Below, one piece after another: positions 30,182 through 39,829 of a stretch of DNA of 64,000 nucleotides. Location: NCBI GenBank assembly GCA_964582225.1, contig CAZORA010000003.1:124001-188000 (forward strand), given 5' to 3'. How positions within the stretch are numbered: the first letter of the stretch is position 1; each line of letters opens with the position of its first letter. The notes beneath the pieces are model-generated. The model did no database searches. It was not told where the DNA came from and saw nothing but the letters and a program-made list of their open reading frames with translations. This DNA comes from Dokdonella_A sp964582225. GTDB taxonomy: Bacteria > Pseudomonadota > Gammaproteobacteria > Xanthomonadales > Rhodanobacteraceae. The position numbers and the translations under genes were made by a program.

Positions 30182-32233
30182 TCAGCCCAACGACAGCGGC
30201 GCAAACAGCACGTTCCAGCGCACCAGCAGCACCACGGCGAACACCATCACCAGCACCACGATGGCATGCCGCAGCTTGCGCCACAGGCTCCAGTCGCGCG
30301 CGCGCAGCGCAGGCCACAGCGTGAATACGCTCATCAACGTGAAGACGGCGGCGAAGTAGGCACACACGACGACAGCGCGGACCGCACGGCTCGGGTAATC
30401 GAACAGCAGGGTATCGGGCGCGGATACGGCCATGCCGAGCACGACGAACGCGAGCACGATCCAAGCCAGCCACACCAAGGCGCTTGCCTGCAGCCAGGCT
30501 GCGGCCGCACGACCCGCCTTCACGCGCTGGCGCAGGGCGCGGCGATGCCACATGCCAATCAGGACGCCGATCGACAGCAGGCCGAGCACGCCGATTGCGA
30601 GCGCCAGGGTCGCGGTTGCATCGACGACGCCGATGCGGTCGGACACCGTGTGACCGTAATCGCCGACAAGCGTGGTGACCGTTCCCGCCGCATCGGACTT
30701 GAATGCCACCGTGCTGCCATCATCCAGCCCGCGAAACGCGCCATTCCCCAGCGTGCGATACTGCTGGCTGCCGCCACCATCGATGACCAACGTGTCGCGC
30801 GGTCCGAGGCTGACCTGGACATCGTTGCCGACCACGCCGAAGAACTTTTCGAGCGTGCTGTAGGCGCGCCGCTCGTTGCGATAGCTGCCCACATAGGATT
30901 CCAGCGACTGCGCAGCCCCTGGCGCCACGGCCGGCAGTTCATTACGCGCATCGGGCAACAGGTGCTCGAACAACAGGCGCGGCAGGGCCACCGCCAAGGG
31001 CCGCCCGGTGTCGGTGTTGGTGGAGATGAACACGCCCAGATTCGCATCGGGCAGTACCACCATGTTCGAGAGGAAGGTCTGCGTCGCCCCCGCATGCTCG
31101 AGGCTTGCATGCGAGCCATAACGGTGGCGAAAGAACCCATGCGCGATGCCGGCGACCTCATCGGCGTTGCGGAAATTCACCTGCGCCATGCGCTCGAAGC
31201 TCGCTGCATCGAGGACCGCCGCACCATCGAGCGTGCCGCCATTGAGCAGCATGCGCATCCAGCGTGACATGCCTGCCGCGCTGGCCGAACCTGCACCGGC
31301 CGGCCCCACGTTGACAATATGTTCGAAGGGCTGCGCGGCGTAACCACCCTCCTTGCGGCGGAAACCGGTGGAAAAAGCAGCTTCCCGTGCCGGCTCGACA
31401 TGGCGCGGGTCATCCCGCGGCAGCGGTTCGAGGAAAGTGATCGCAGCGGTCCCCAGCGGAGCGATCACGCGGTTCTGCAGGTATCGCTCGAACGGCTCGT
31501 TCGTAACCTGCGCGACGAGTGCGCCGAGCAGGCCAACCGAATAGTTGGAATACACCGCCCGCGTGCCCGGTGGCCGCACGCGCTGCGGGCGCCGACTGCG
31601 CAGATATTCCCCCAGACTCGACACCTGCGGACCACGTTCGAACAAATGGCCCAACGCACTGTCCTCGAATCCAGCCGTGTGCGTCATGAGGTTTTCGAGC
31701 GTGATCGGGCCGAATCCTTCGTCTGGAATCGCCAGATCCGGCGACAGATAGTCGTTGATGTTGCCATCGAGCCTGATGCGCCCGTCCGCGACCAATTGCA
31801 TCGCCGCGACGTAGGTGAAGGTCTTGGAGATCGAGCCAATGCGAAAAAGAGTCTGCTGCGGATCGACGGGACGCGGTGGGTCGAGGCCGGCAATGCCGTA
31901 GCCCTTCTGCAACAACACGCGATCACGATCCACCACTGCGACTGTCACGCCCGCGATGTGAGCGGTGTTCATGTAGGCACGCACCACGCCATCGACGAAG
32001 GCTTCGAGCCCTTGGGCGCGTGCATCGGCGGCAACCTGGCCCTCGCTGCTTGCGGGGGTTGCTGGAGCATCTACGCCGATCGATACCGGCGCAGGCTGCA
32101 CCACCGGCGTCTGCAAGGATTCTGGAATCTGGGCGATCGCTGCCGGTGCAAACCCGAGCGGAGCCGACGCCAACACGATGGCCAGTACACCGCGCAAACT
32201 CGAAAATCGCCGCTCATTCATTATCATCCCCAT
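30182..32233 (-). CDS. Serine hydrolase (class C beta-lactamase/DD-peptidase fold) with C-terminal membrane domain
   Basis: 683 residues. Signal peptide about 1-34 (ending AIAQ). The beta-lactamase-type catalytic motifs are S134-I-S-K137 and Y228-S-N230, with LMTHTAGF between them, and HAGATQTFLS later in the HxG position. After about residue 510 a beta domain leads into four hydrophobic helices (about 545-680), so the catalytic domain is tethered in the periplasm. Members of this family hydrolyse peptides, esters or cell-wall stems; the substrate is not predictable and antibiotic hydrolysis should not be assumed. The start could also be the ATG at 32227 or 32221. The 273-bp gap beyond it (32234-32506) shows no gene. 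Confidence 0.85.
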   Translation of the reverse strand: MGMIMNERRFSSLRGVLAIVLASAPLGFAPAAIAQIPESLQTPVVQPAPVSIGVDAPATPASSEGQVAADARAQGLEAFVDGVVRAYMNTAHIAGVTVAVVDRDRVLLQKGYGIAGLDPPRPVDPQQTLFRIGSISKTFTYVAAMQLVADGRIRLDGNINDYLSPDLAIPDEGFGPITLENLMTHTAGFEDSALGHLFERGPQVSSLGEYLRSRRPQRVRPPGTRAVYSNYSVGLLGALVAQVTNEPFERYLQNRVIAPLGTAAITFLEPLPRDDPRHVEPAREAAFSTGFRRKEGGYAAQPFEHIVNVGPAGAGSASAAGMSRWMRMLLNGGTLDGAAVLDAASFERMAQVNFRNADEVAGIAHGFFRHRYGSHASLEHAGATQTFLSNMVVLPDANLGVFISTNTDTGRPLAVALPRLLFEHLLPDARNELPAVAPGAAQSLESYVGSYRNERRAYSTLEKFFGVVGNDVQVSLGPRDTLVIDGGGSQQYRTLGNGAFRGLDDGSTVAFKSDAAGTVTTLVGDYGHTVSDRIGVVDATATLALAIGVLGLLSIGVLIGMWHRRALRQRVKAGRAAAAWLQASALVWLAWIVLAFVVLGMAVSAPDTLLFDYPSRAVRAVVVCAYFAAVFTLMSVFTLWPALRARDWSLWRKLRHAIVVLVMVFAVVLLVRWNVLFAPLSLG

Positions 32234-32506
32234 GACCCTGCCCGAGCGTGTCGGCGGTCATCGTCGATTGCTCGCCGACCTTCGCACAATCGCGAATACC
32301 CCATCAACGGCATATCAAGCCAGGCCGGCATGCAGCGCCCAAGGTCGAATTGCGATCTGCGCCGAACGACCGGCCATTCGATCCAGCAGGCGAACATCCA
32401 CCACCCGCATGCTGGCATGATCCCGCAAGCAGGGCGTAGAGCGGCAAAGTCCCGGCCATGACCATCCGTATGTTCGGGCGCAACGCAACGAACCCCCGGC
32501 GAGTCT

Positions 32507-33850
32507 CTACATCAACACCAGCTCTTCGGCCGAGGTCGGATGGATCGCCACGGTCGCATCGAAATCGGCCTTGCGCGCGCCCATCTTGAGCGCTACGGCG
32601 AAGCCCTGCAGGATTTCATCGGCGGCACTGCCGATCAGGTGGATGCCGACGATGCGCTCGTCCTCGCCCACGCAGACAAGCTTCATCAGCGTGCGCTCCT
32701 CCCCGCCCGCGAGCGCCGTGAGCATGGGCCGGAAACGCGAGCGATACACGCGCACTGCACTACCATGCTGCGCCCGGGCAACCTCTTCCGAAATCCCCAC
32801 CGTGCCGATCGGTGGATGCGCGAACACCACCGTGGGAATGTTCGTGTAATCGAGCCGGGACTGCACCTTGCCGCCGAAAACGCGCTCGGCCAGATGACGC
32901 GAGGCCGCAATCGCAACCGGCGTCAAGGGCGTGCCACGCGTGACATCGCCGACCGCATACACCGCGGGCACACGCGTGTTCTGCCACGCATCGGTAACGA
33001 CGAAGCCCGCCTCGTCGAGCGCGACGCCGGCGGCATCCAGCCCACAGTCGCGGGTGTTCGGATCGCGACCGACGGCCCAGATCAGCTCATCGAAACCGCA
33101 ATCGACACTCCCACCCGTGCCGTGCAGCACGTAGCCATCACTCGTGCGCTCGACACGCTCGGGCGCGTGTCCGAAGGCGAGCCTGATTCCTCGCGCGCGC
33201 ATCGCAGCAGCCAGCGCATCACCGATTTCGTGATCGAAATGGCGGAGCAGGCGCTCACCCCGCGCGAACAGCGTGACCTGCGCACCCAGCGCGCTCAGCA
33301 CGCATCCCAGTTCGACCGCGATGTAGCCACTGCCGACGATCGCCACGCGGCGCGGGCATGCGCGCAAGTCGAAGAAGCCATCGGAATCGATGCCCAGCTC
33401 ACCACCCGGGATCGCAAGCCGATGTGGGTGTGCGCCCGTGGCGATGAGCACATGTGCAGCCTCGAGCCGGCGCGCACCGACTTCGATCCGCTGTGGAGCC
33501 ACGAACCGACCCCTGCCGGGAACCAGCTCGATCGACAGCTCGGCGAAGCGCCTGCGATAGCTGGCATGGATGTTGTCGATGTAAGTACTACGCCGCGCGA
33601 TGAACGCGGGCCAGTCCAGCATTCCGGGTTGGCTGGCGAAGCCGACCTCGCGCGCAAGCGCTTGTGCCTGCGCCAGTTCGGCCGCCAGCCACATCGCCTT
33701 TTTCGGCACGCAACCGACGTTGACGCAGGTCCCGCCAAGCGCGCCGGCTTCGACCACCACAACCTTCGCGCCATGCCTGGCGGCGCGGATCGCCATTGCG
33801 ATGCCACCCGAACCCGCTCCCAACACCACCAGATCGAAACGCTCGGACAT
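32507..33850 (-). CDS. gor: Glutathione reductase
   Basis: 447 residues from the ATG at 33850, with GGGAGG 6 nt upstream. The upstream ATG two codons earlier has no room for a ribosome-binding site. FAD motif GAGSGG, redox disulfide Cys42-Cys47 (GGTCVNVGCVPKK) and the NADPH-binding GSGYIAVELG are present. The C-terminal HPTSAEE with the catalytic His-Glu pair matches E. coli Gor. It keeps glutathione reduced in the cytoplasm using NADPH. It lies downstream of the D-amino-acid dehydrogenase-like gene with 167 bp between. Confidence 0.95.
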   Translation of the reverse strand: MSERFDLVVLGAGSGGIAMAIRAARHGAKVVVVEAGALGGTCVNVGCVPKKAMWLAAELAQAQALAREVGFASQPGMLDWPAFIARRSTYIDNIHASYRRRFAELSIELVPGRGRFVAPQRIEVGARRLEAAHVLIATGAHPHRLAIPGGELGIDSDGFFDLRACPRRVAIVGSGYIAVELGCVLSALGAQVTLFARGERLLRHFDHEIGDALAAAMRARGIRLAFGHAPERVERTSDGYVLHGTGGSVDCGFDELIWAVGRDPNTRDCGLDAAGVALDEAGFVVTDAWQNTRVPAVYAVGDVTRGTPLTPVAIAASRHLAERVFGGKVQSRLDYTNIPTVVFAHPPIGTVGISEEVARAQHGSAVRVYRSRFRPMLTALAGGEERTLMKLVCVGEDERIVGIHLIGSAADEILQGFAVALKMGARKADFDATVAIHPTSAEELVLM

Positions 33851-34017
33851 GCTCATCCTCCCGGGCCGCGACACGCCTGCAGCACGATTGGCCGCAAGGT
33901 GCGTTTGCGCGGTGCTTGCGCGCGCCGGGGCCGGGCCAACGCAACCCGCACCGGTGGCAGCGGTGGTCCGCACGCGCAAGAGACAGTGTTCATGGTCGAA
34001 GTCATGCGCTCGCCGGC

Positions 34018-35271
34018 CTAGCCAAAGCGCGCCGGAGAACACGCATCGATGCCCAGCGACGGCCTGCCTCCGGCAATGATCTCGCTCACCAGCAAGCCGG
34101 TGACCGCCGACAGGCTCACCCCGAGCATGCCATGACCGGTGGCGAGCACGAGATTGTCCAGATGCTGCGCGCGACCGATCATCGGCAGATCGTCGGGCGT
34201 CATCGGCCGCCAACCGTACCATTCCTCGACCTTTGCCGGCCCTTCGGGCACGTGCAGGTATTCGGCGGCGCCACGCCGCAGCGCATCGAGCCTTCGGTGG
34301 TTCAGGCTGGTGTCGTAGCCGGCGAACTCCATCGTGCTGCCCAGGCGATAGCCGGACTCCCAGCTGCTGACGCAGACCTGTGGCTCCTTGAGGGTCAGCG
34401 GCAAGCGCGGACAAGGACTCGGGCGCGACCAGGTGATGGAATAGCCCTTGCCCGGCTGGATCGGAATGCGCAGTCCAAGCTGGCGAGCGAATCGGGGCGA
34501 CCAGGCGCCGAGAGCAAGGACCACCTCGCGGCCGACGAAGCGCTCGCTGCCTACCTGTACCGCTTCGAGATGCCCGTCCTCGCGGATGAAGCCGCTCACG
34601 CGGTGCTCCTCGAGGATCGCGCCCCCACGCTGGCGCACGCAGCGGGCCAGCTCGGCAGCGTATCGATCCGGCCGCAGGCGTGCGTCGCCCGGATGGAACA
34701 GCCCGCCGGCCAGGCCGGGTTTCAGGGTCGGTTCCCGTGCGGCGATCTCGGCCGGACTCCAGGCCTCGACGGTGACGCCACAATCCTTCAGCAGCGGAAT
34801 CTGCCGCAGCGCCACGTCGAGGCCGCGCGGATCGCGATAAACGTCCAGCGTGCCGCTCGCCTCGAACTCGCAGGCCAGGTTCTCGTCGTGCACCAGTTCC
34901 TCGATCAGCGTCCGCGAGCGCTGCAGCAGCGGCGCCAGCGCCAGGGAGGCCGCGCGGAACTCGCGCGCGTTCGCGTGCCCAGCGAAGGACAGCAGCCAGC
35001 GCAGCAGGCCCAGGTCCAGGCGCGGCCGGATGCGCAGCGGTGCCGCCGGACGCAGCAGCGAACGCACTGCAAGACCGACCACTCCGGGTGCCGGCAGCGG
35101 CAACGCGTGACTCGGGGTCAGAGTGCCACAGTTGCCGTGCGAGCTGCCGCAGCCGGCCGTTCCCTGCTCGAGCACGGTGACGCTGCGGCCAGCCTTCAGC
35201 AGGTACCAGGCGCAGCTGAGCCCGATCACTCCCGCCCCCAAAACCAGCACGTCTGCCCTGCGATCCTTCAT
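34018..35271 (-). CDS. FAD-dependent D-amino-acid dehydrogenase-like oxidoreductase
   Basis: 417 residues with the N-terminal FAD motif VLVLGAGVIGLSCAWYLLKAG and the downstream SHGNCGTL segment typical of DadA proteins. The C-terminal block has YGWRPMTPDDLPMIGR and GHGMLGVSLSAVTG. DadA-type enzymes oxidise D-amino acids (D-Ala, or D-hydroxyproline in related forms) at the inner membrane and feed electrons to the respiratory chain. No alanine racemase, proline racemase or Lrp regulator is adjacent, so the substrate is uncertain. Confidence 0.85.
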   Translation of the reverse strand: MKDRRADVLVLGAGVIGLSCAWYLLKAGRSVTVLEQGTAGCGSSHGNCGTLTPSHALPLPAPGVVGLAVRSLLRPAAPLRIRPRLDLGLLRWLLSFAGHANAREFRAASLALAPLLQRSRTLIEELVHDENLACEFEASGTLDVYRDPRGLDVALRQIPLLKDCGVTVEAWSPAEIAAREPTLKPGLAGGLFHPGDARLRPDRYAAELARCVRQRGGAILEEHRVSGFIREDGHLEAVQVGSERFVGREVVLALGAWSPRFARQLGLRIPIQPGKGYSITWSRPSPCPRLPLTLKEPQVCVSSWESGYRLGSTMEFAGYDTSLNHRRLDALRRGAAEYLHVPEGPAKVEEWYGWRPMTPDDLPMIGRAQHLDNLVLATGHGMLGVSLSAVTGLLVSEIIAGGRPSLGIDACSPARFG

Positions 35272-35381
35272 GCGTGGATTCTACGGCAGCGTCGCAGTCG
35301 CGCGGCGCAAAGCGAAGGAGCCCCGAAACCGCTGGCATCGAACCTGCAACAGCTGGGGAACTTCCTGGGCAGGGTGGCAAG

Positions 35382-35693
35382 ATGAAGAGGTCTACCAACG
35401 AGGTTCTGCTGGCTCTGCGAGCTCCCAACGCCGGTTGGCTGGCGGCCTTGATCTGCGCGCTGGAAGAAGCTCTGCGCGATCCCGACTTCGGCGAGACGCA
35501 GCGCCAGCTGATCGGCGACCTGCTGGCGGAGGGCAGCGTTCCACCTGCGGTCGCGGCGGCCGCCAACGAACGCTTGTTGCGCTTCGAACAGACGGTGCAG
35601 GACCTGCACACCTGGTTCAACCAGCCGCTCGAAGACTTCGCTCCGACCGCCACTGCGCGTCCAAAATTGACAATTTGTGGCGGCGCGGCCTGA
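35382..35693 (+). CDS. Small hypothetical protein
   Basis: 103 residues from the ATG at 35382 (MKRSTNEVLLALRAPN). It is hydrophilic and helix-rich and has no recognised motif. The open frame extends 36 codons upstream, overlapping the divergent flavoprotein promoter, but those residues look unconserved. Its end overlaps the start of the NlpC/P60 gene by 17 bases, suggesting coexpression. Confidence 0.5.
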   Translation: MKRSTNEVLLALRAPNAGWLAALICALEEALRDPDFGETQRQLIGDLLAEGSVPPAVAAAANERLLRFEQTVQDLHTWFNQPLEDFAPTATARPKLTICGGAA

Positions 35694-36210
35694 GCTTACA
35701 CAGTCGTCTGCGCGTCTGCGCATCGCGCGCCTTGCGCTCTCGCTGATTCTTCCCAGCTGCCTGCCGCTCGCGCTCTGCGTCGGCTGCGGGGGCGGCACGA
35801 CGTACAGGACCGGGGCCGTTCCGCCGGCACGCGCGAGCATCGCCAACGCGGTGCTGTTCCGCGCGATCAGCCTGGTTGGAACCCCCTACCGCTACGGCGG
35901 CAACACTCCGCAGGGTGGCTTCGACTGTAGCGGTCTGGTCGGCTACGTGTTTCGCGACGCCGCCGGCGTGGCGCTGCCGCGAACTTCATCCGGGATCGCC
36001 GAAGTCGGCGGCAGCAAACTCGAGGCGACTGCGCTCGAGCCCGGCGACCTGGTGTTCTTCGCCGCTCGCCGCAAGGTCAGCCACGTCGGCATCTACGTTG
36101 GCGATGGGCGCTTCGTGCACGCGCCGAACTCCGGCGGAACGGTGCGTCTGGATCGGCTCGACGGCGCCTGGTGGGGCGAGCACTTCGTCTACGGCAAGCG
36201 CGTGCTCTGA
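35677..36210 (+). CDS. NlpC/P60 family cell-wall endopeptidase
   Basis: 177 residues from a GTG at 35677. A basic start and hydrophobic stretch (about 17-38) form a signal peptide; a lipid-anchored form is possible but the cysteine context (CVGC) is a weak lipobox. The catalytic triad residues are Cys84 (GFDCSGLV), His136 (VSHVGIYVG) and His148 (FVHAP). These enzymes cut the D-Glu to diaminopimelate bond of peptidoglycan stem peptides in the periplasm. It overlaps the small upstream gene and is convergent with slyD (8 bp between). Confidence 0.9.
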   Translation: MAARPELTQSSARLRIARLALSLILPSCLPLALCVGCGGGTTYRTGAVPPARASIANAVLFRAISLVGTPYRYGGNTPQGGFDCSGLVGYVFRDAAGVALPRTSSGIAEVGGSKLEATALEPGDLVFFAARRKVSHVGIYVGDGRFVHAPNSGGTVRLDRLDGAWWGEHFVYGKRVL

Positions 36211-36217
36211 ACCCCGC

Positions 36218-36703
36218 TCAGTGCGCGTGCCCGTCGGAGCCGTGGGCGTGACCGTGGGACAGCTCCTCGGTGGTCGCTTCGCGCACGTCCACAACATCGA
36301 TTTCGAAGTCGAGGGTCCGCCCGGCGAGCGGATGGTTGAGATCGACATCGACCACGCTCGAGCCGACCTTGACCACTTGCACCGAGCGCAGACTGCCTTC
36401 ACGATTGCGCAGCACCGTGCTCATTCCGGGCCGCAGCTGCGCAGGATCGCGAAAGTATTTCTTCGGCACGCGCTGCACCATGCCGTCACGGTGTTCTCCG
36501 TAGGCACGCTCGGGCTCGATCGACACCGCGAAATGCTCGCCGGCCGTCCGCCCCATAAGTGCTTCTTCCAGGCCGACGATGACGCCGCCGTGACCGATCA
36601 GTACCGCCAGCGGCTCGCCGCGTGCATGGGAGGAGTCGATCTCGACGCCGGCCTCACTCACGCGATAATGGAACGACACCACCTTTCCCGTTTCAACCTT
36701 CAT
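36218..36703 (-). CDS. slyD: FKBP-type prolyl isomerase SlyD
   Basis: 161 residues from the ATG at 36703. The open frame upstream is chance. MKVETGKVVSFHYRV begins the FKBP domain, the insert-in-flap domain is between about residues 70 and 120 (AYGEHRDGMVQRVPKKYF), and GRTLDFEIDVVDVREAT closes the FKBP fold. The C-terminal SHGHAHGSDGHAH is the metal-binding tail of SlyD, here short. It is a cytoplasmic chaperone/isomerase that also supplies nickel to hydrogenase and urease in other bacteria. Confidence 0.93.
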   Translation of the reverse strand: MKVETGKVVSFHYRVSEAGVEIDSSHARGEPLAVLIGHGGVIVGLEEALMGRTAGEHFAVSIEPERAYGEHRDGMVQRVPKKYFRDPAQLRPGMSTVLRNREGSLRSVQVVKVGSSVVDVDLNHPLAGRTLDFEIDVVDVREATTEELSHGHAHGSDGHAH

Positions 36704-36840
36704 CCCTACTTCGACTCCAATCCTGGTCGGATCCGGCACGCTGCCGGCTCCACTGCGCGCTATTGTCGCCGCTGGCCGGGGAGCCGCGCCAGAGGCCGCG
36801 AAAGCTGCGGTTTCAAGACAGCCCAAACCCCGAGAGCAGG

Positions 36841-37521
36841 ATGAGCGACACCGCCAGCAGAGCAATCATCGCGCGGATCGCCGCGCGCATGCCAGATCGC
36901 TTTCACCGCGGCTACGCCCGCGGCAAGCTGCGCCTCGATCCTGCCTTCGCGGCGCTGGCGGAGCAGCTGAGCAGCAGCGAAGTCCCGCTACTCGACGTTG
37001 GCTGCGGCATCGGCCTGCTCGGCTTCTATCTGCGCGAGCGAGGCTTCAGCGGCGACTACCGGGGCCTCGACCTCGACCAGCGCAAGATCGCGATCGCCAG
37101 CGACATCGCGGCGCGCCACTATCCGCGCATGTCCTTCGCCCCCGGTGACGCGCGCGCGCTGCCCGAATTCCGCGGGCACGTGGTGCTGCTCGACGTGCTC
37201 CACTACCTGCCCGCGGCGGACCAGCGCCGTCTGCTGCAGGAGGCGACTACCCGCCTGGCACCTGGCGCGCTGCTGATCCTGCGCAACGTGCTGCGCACGC
37301 CCGGCTGGCGCTTCCGCCTCACCGTGCTGGAAGAGCGCCTGGCCAGCGGCACCGGCTGGCTCGGCACGCCGGCCCGTTACTTCCCCAGTCCTGCCGAGGT
37401 AGAGGAACCGCTGCGCACCGCTGGCTTGAGCGTCGAGATCAACCCCCTGTGGGGCCGCACGCCCTTCAACAGCCACCTGATCACGGCCCGCGCCGCGTCG
37501 TCGCCCGAGCGCGCCCAATGA
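36841..37521 (+). CDS. Class I SAM-dependent methyltransferase
   Basis: 226 residues from the ATG at 36841. The SAM-binding motif I is PLLDVGCGIGLLGFYL near residue 50, followed by YRGLDLDQRKIAIA and an LLDVLHYLPAADQRRLL segment. The substrate is unknown. It is divergent from slyD (137 bp) and followed by the S9 peptidase gene 60 bp downstream on the same strand. Confidence 0.85.
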   Translation: MSDTASRAIIARIAARMPDRFHRGYARGKLRLDPAFAALAEQLSSSEVPLLDVGCGIGLLGFYLRERGFSGDYRGLDLDQRKIAIASDIAARHYPRMSFAPGDARALPEFRGHVVLLDVLHYLPAADQRRLLQEATTRLAPGALLILRNVLRTPGWRFRLTVLEERLASGTGWLGTPARYFPSPAEVEEPLRTAGLSVEINPLWGRTPFNSHLITARAASSPERAQ

Positions 37522-37581
37522 GGTCGCTGGGCCCGCCTGCGCTGTTAGCATTGCAGCATTCGCCCGAACGGAGCTGTCGCC

Positions 37582-39657
37582 ATGCGCCTTCCGCTGACCG
37601 GTCTTGCCCTTGCAAGTCTGCTTTGCGCCTGCAGCACCGGCGGCCCGCCTCCGGCGGATCGCGCCGCGCGAGAGCTACCGGTCACACCCGCAGAAGTCGA
37701 ACTGATTACGCGCGCCGATCTATTCGGCAATCCTGAGCGGAGCAGCCCGCGCATCAGCCCCGATGGCCGCCAGCTTTCCTGGCTCGCGCCGCTCGACGGG
37801 GTGCTCAACCTGTGGGTCGCACCGGTCGACCTCTCCAGTCCGGCGCGCGCCGTCACCGCGGATCGTGGGCGCGGCGTGTCCTATGAGAACTTCTGGACCT
37901 ATCGCCCCGACACGCTGCTGTATCTGCGTGATGATGGCGGCGATGAAAACTTCCACCTGCACGCCGTGGATCTTGCCAGCGGCCACGACCGCGATCTCAC
38001 ACCCTATCCGGCGACCGCGGCCGTGGTGGTCGCGGTCAGCCCGCGCCGGCCCGAGCGGATCCTGGTCGCCATGAACGACCGCGACCCGCAGTGGCACGAC
38101 CTCTACCAGGTGGATCTCGCAAGCGGCAAGCGGACCTTGCTCGAGCGCAACGACAGCCGCATCGCCAACTGGTTCGTCGATCACGACTACCGGCTTCACT
38201 TCGCCTCGCGCGTTCGCGCCGACGGCAGCCAGGAGCTGCTGCGCCGCCGCGACGGGAAGTGGATCGTCGAAGACGAAATTCCCTTCGAGGACACGCTCGG
38301 CACCCGGCCGCTGGGGCTGAGCGCCGACGGCGACACGCTCTACCTGCTCGATTCACGCGGGCGCGACACCGTGGCGCTGTTCACCGTCGATGCCGCCACC
38401 GGCGAGCGCCGTCTGCTGGCCGAGGATCCGCGTGCCGATGTCGGTGAGGTCCTGTTCGAGCCGCGCAGCGGGCAGGCCCAGGCGGTGACGGTGGACTACC
38501 TGCGCAAGGAGTGGCGAGCGCTCGATGCGGCACTGGCCGATGACTTCGCACACCTGGCCGAACTGGGCTCCAGAGACAGCCTCGTGCTATCGCGAAGCCT
38601 CGACGATCGCAACTGGATCATCGCCTACTCCGCGGCCGAAGAGCCGACGCGATATTACCGCTACGCCCGCCCCGACGGCACGCTGCAGAAGCTCTTCAGC
38701 TCACGACCGGAACTCGAGGGCAAGCCCCTGGTGCCGATGTGGCCGCAGGAGATCCCCGCGCGCGACGGGCTCACTCTGGTCAGCTACCTGACGCTGCCGG
38801 CGGCGGTCGACCCGACCCGCAGCGGGCGCGCCAGCCACCCCGTCCCCATGGTGCTGTGGGTCCACGGCGGGCCGTGGTGGCGCGACACCTACGGCTACGA
38901 CCCCTACGCCCAGTGGCTCGCCAACCGCGGCTACGCGGTGCTGTCGGTCAACTTTCGCGGCTCCACCGGTTTCGGCAAGGCCTTCATCAACGCCGGCAAC
39001 GGCGAATGGGCCGGCAAGATGCACGACGACCTGCTCGACGCCGTGCAGTGGGCGATCGACCAGGGCATCACCCGGCGCGATCAGGTGGCGATCATGGGCG
39101 GCAGCTACGGCGGCTACGCGACCCTGGTCGGGTTGAGCTTCACGCCCGATACCTTCGCCTGCGGCGTCGACATCGTCGGTCCGTCCAACCTGGTAACCCT
39201 GCTGAAGACGATCCCGCCCTACTGGGCCAGCTTCTTCGAGCAATTCGCACGGCGCGTCGGCGATCCGCGCACCGAAGCCGGCCGCGCCCTGCTCACGGAG
39301 CGCTCGCCGTTGACCCGCGCGGCGCGGATCTCCCGCCCGCTGCTGATCGGCCAGGGCGCCAACGATCCTCGGGTGAATCAGGCCGAGAGCGAGCAGATCG
39401 TCGCCGCCATGCGCGAGCGACAGATTCCGGTCACCTATGTCCTCTTCCCGGACGAAGGGCACGGCTTCGCCCGCCCGGAAAACAGCACCGCGTTCAACGC
39501 CGTCGCCGAGAGTTTTCTCGCCGACTGCCTCGGCGGTCGCGCCCAGCCGATCGGCACGGATTTGCAAGGGTCGAGCACCACGGTGCCGGTCGGCGCCGAG
39601 CTGGTGCAGGGCCTTGCCGCCGCACTGGAAGCCCACCGGCCCGAAGCGCGGCGCTGA
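37582..39657 (+). CDS. S9 family (prolyl oligopeptidase-type) serine peptidase, lipoprotein
   Basis: 691 residues. Signal peptide with lipobox LCAC (Cys17 or nearby) points to an envelope lipoprotein. Residues about 35-390 form the beta-propeller typical of the family (SPRISPDGRQLSWLAPLDG and similar blades). The alpha/beta hydrolase domain follows with nucleophile Ser508 in GGSYGG, Asp595 in GANDPRVN and His627 in DEGHGF. Such enzymes cleave short oligopeptides (dipeptidyl or acylaminoacyl peptidase type). The exact specificity is not predictable. Confidence 0.9.
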   Translation: MRLPLTGLALASLLCACSTGGPPPADRAARELPVTPAEVELITRADLFGNPERSSPRISPDGRQLSWLAPLDGVLNLWVAPVDLSSPARAVTADRGRGVSYENFWTYRPDTLLYLRDDGGDENFHLHAVDLASGHDRDLTPYPATAAVVVAVSPRRPERILVAMNDRDPQWHDLYQVDLASGKRTLLERNDSRIANWFVDHDYRLHFASRVRADGSQELLRRRDGKWIVEDEIPFEDTLGTRPLGLSADGDTLYLLDSRGRDTVALFTVDAATGERRLLAEDPRADVGEVLFEPRSGQAQAVTVDYLRKEWRALDAALADDFAHLAELGSRDSLVLSRSLDDRNWIIAYSAAEEPTRYYRYARPDGTLQKLFSSRPELEGKPLVPMWPQEIPARDGLTLVSYLTLPAAVDPTRSGRASHPVPMVLWVHGGPWWRDTYGYDPYAQWLANRGYAVLSVNFRGSTGFGKAFINAGNGEWAGKMHDDLLDAVQWAIDQGITRRDQVAIMGGSYGGYATLVGLSFTPDTFACGVDIVGPSNLVTLLKTIPPYWASFFEQFARRVGDPRTEAGRALLTERSPLTRAARISRPLLIGQGANDPRVNQAESEQIVAAMRERQIPVTYVLFPDEGHGFARPENSTAFNAVAESFLADCLGGRAQPIGTDLQGSSTTVPVGAELVQGLAAALEAHRPEARR

Positions 39658-39829
39658 GCCCGGAGCCTGCAGGCGGACTGCATCACGATTGGGCGCCGAG
39701 GCGGCACACATGCTCATAAGTGCTCCCGGCGCACCCAATCTATAATGCGCGGTCGAACGGGCCGCGACGCGTGGCCCGACCTGTGGCGGCGCCGAGTTCG
39801 CCTGCTGGCGCCCGCGAGTAGCCAGAACC

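Noticed and set aside
33851..35653. Long N-terminal extension of glutathione reductase
   Set aside because: The frame stays open upstream but overlaps the flavoprotein gene; the GGAGG and conserved N-terminus fix the start at 33850.
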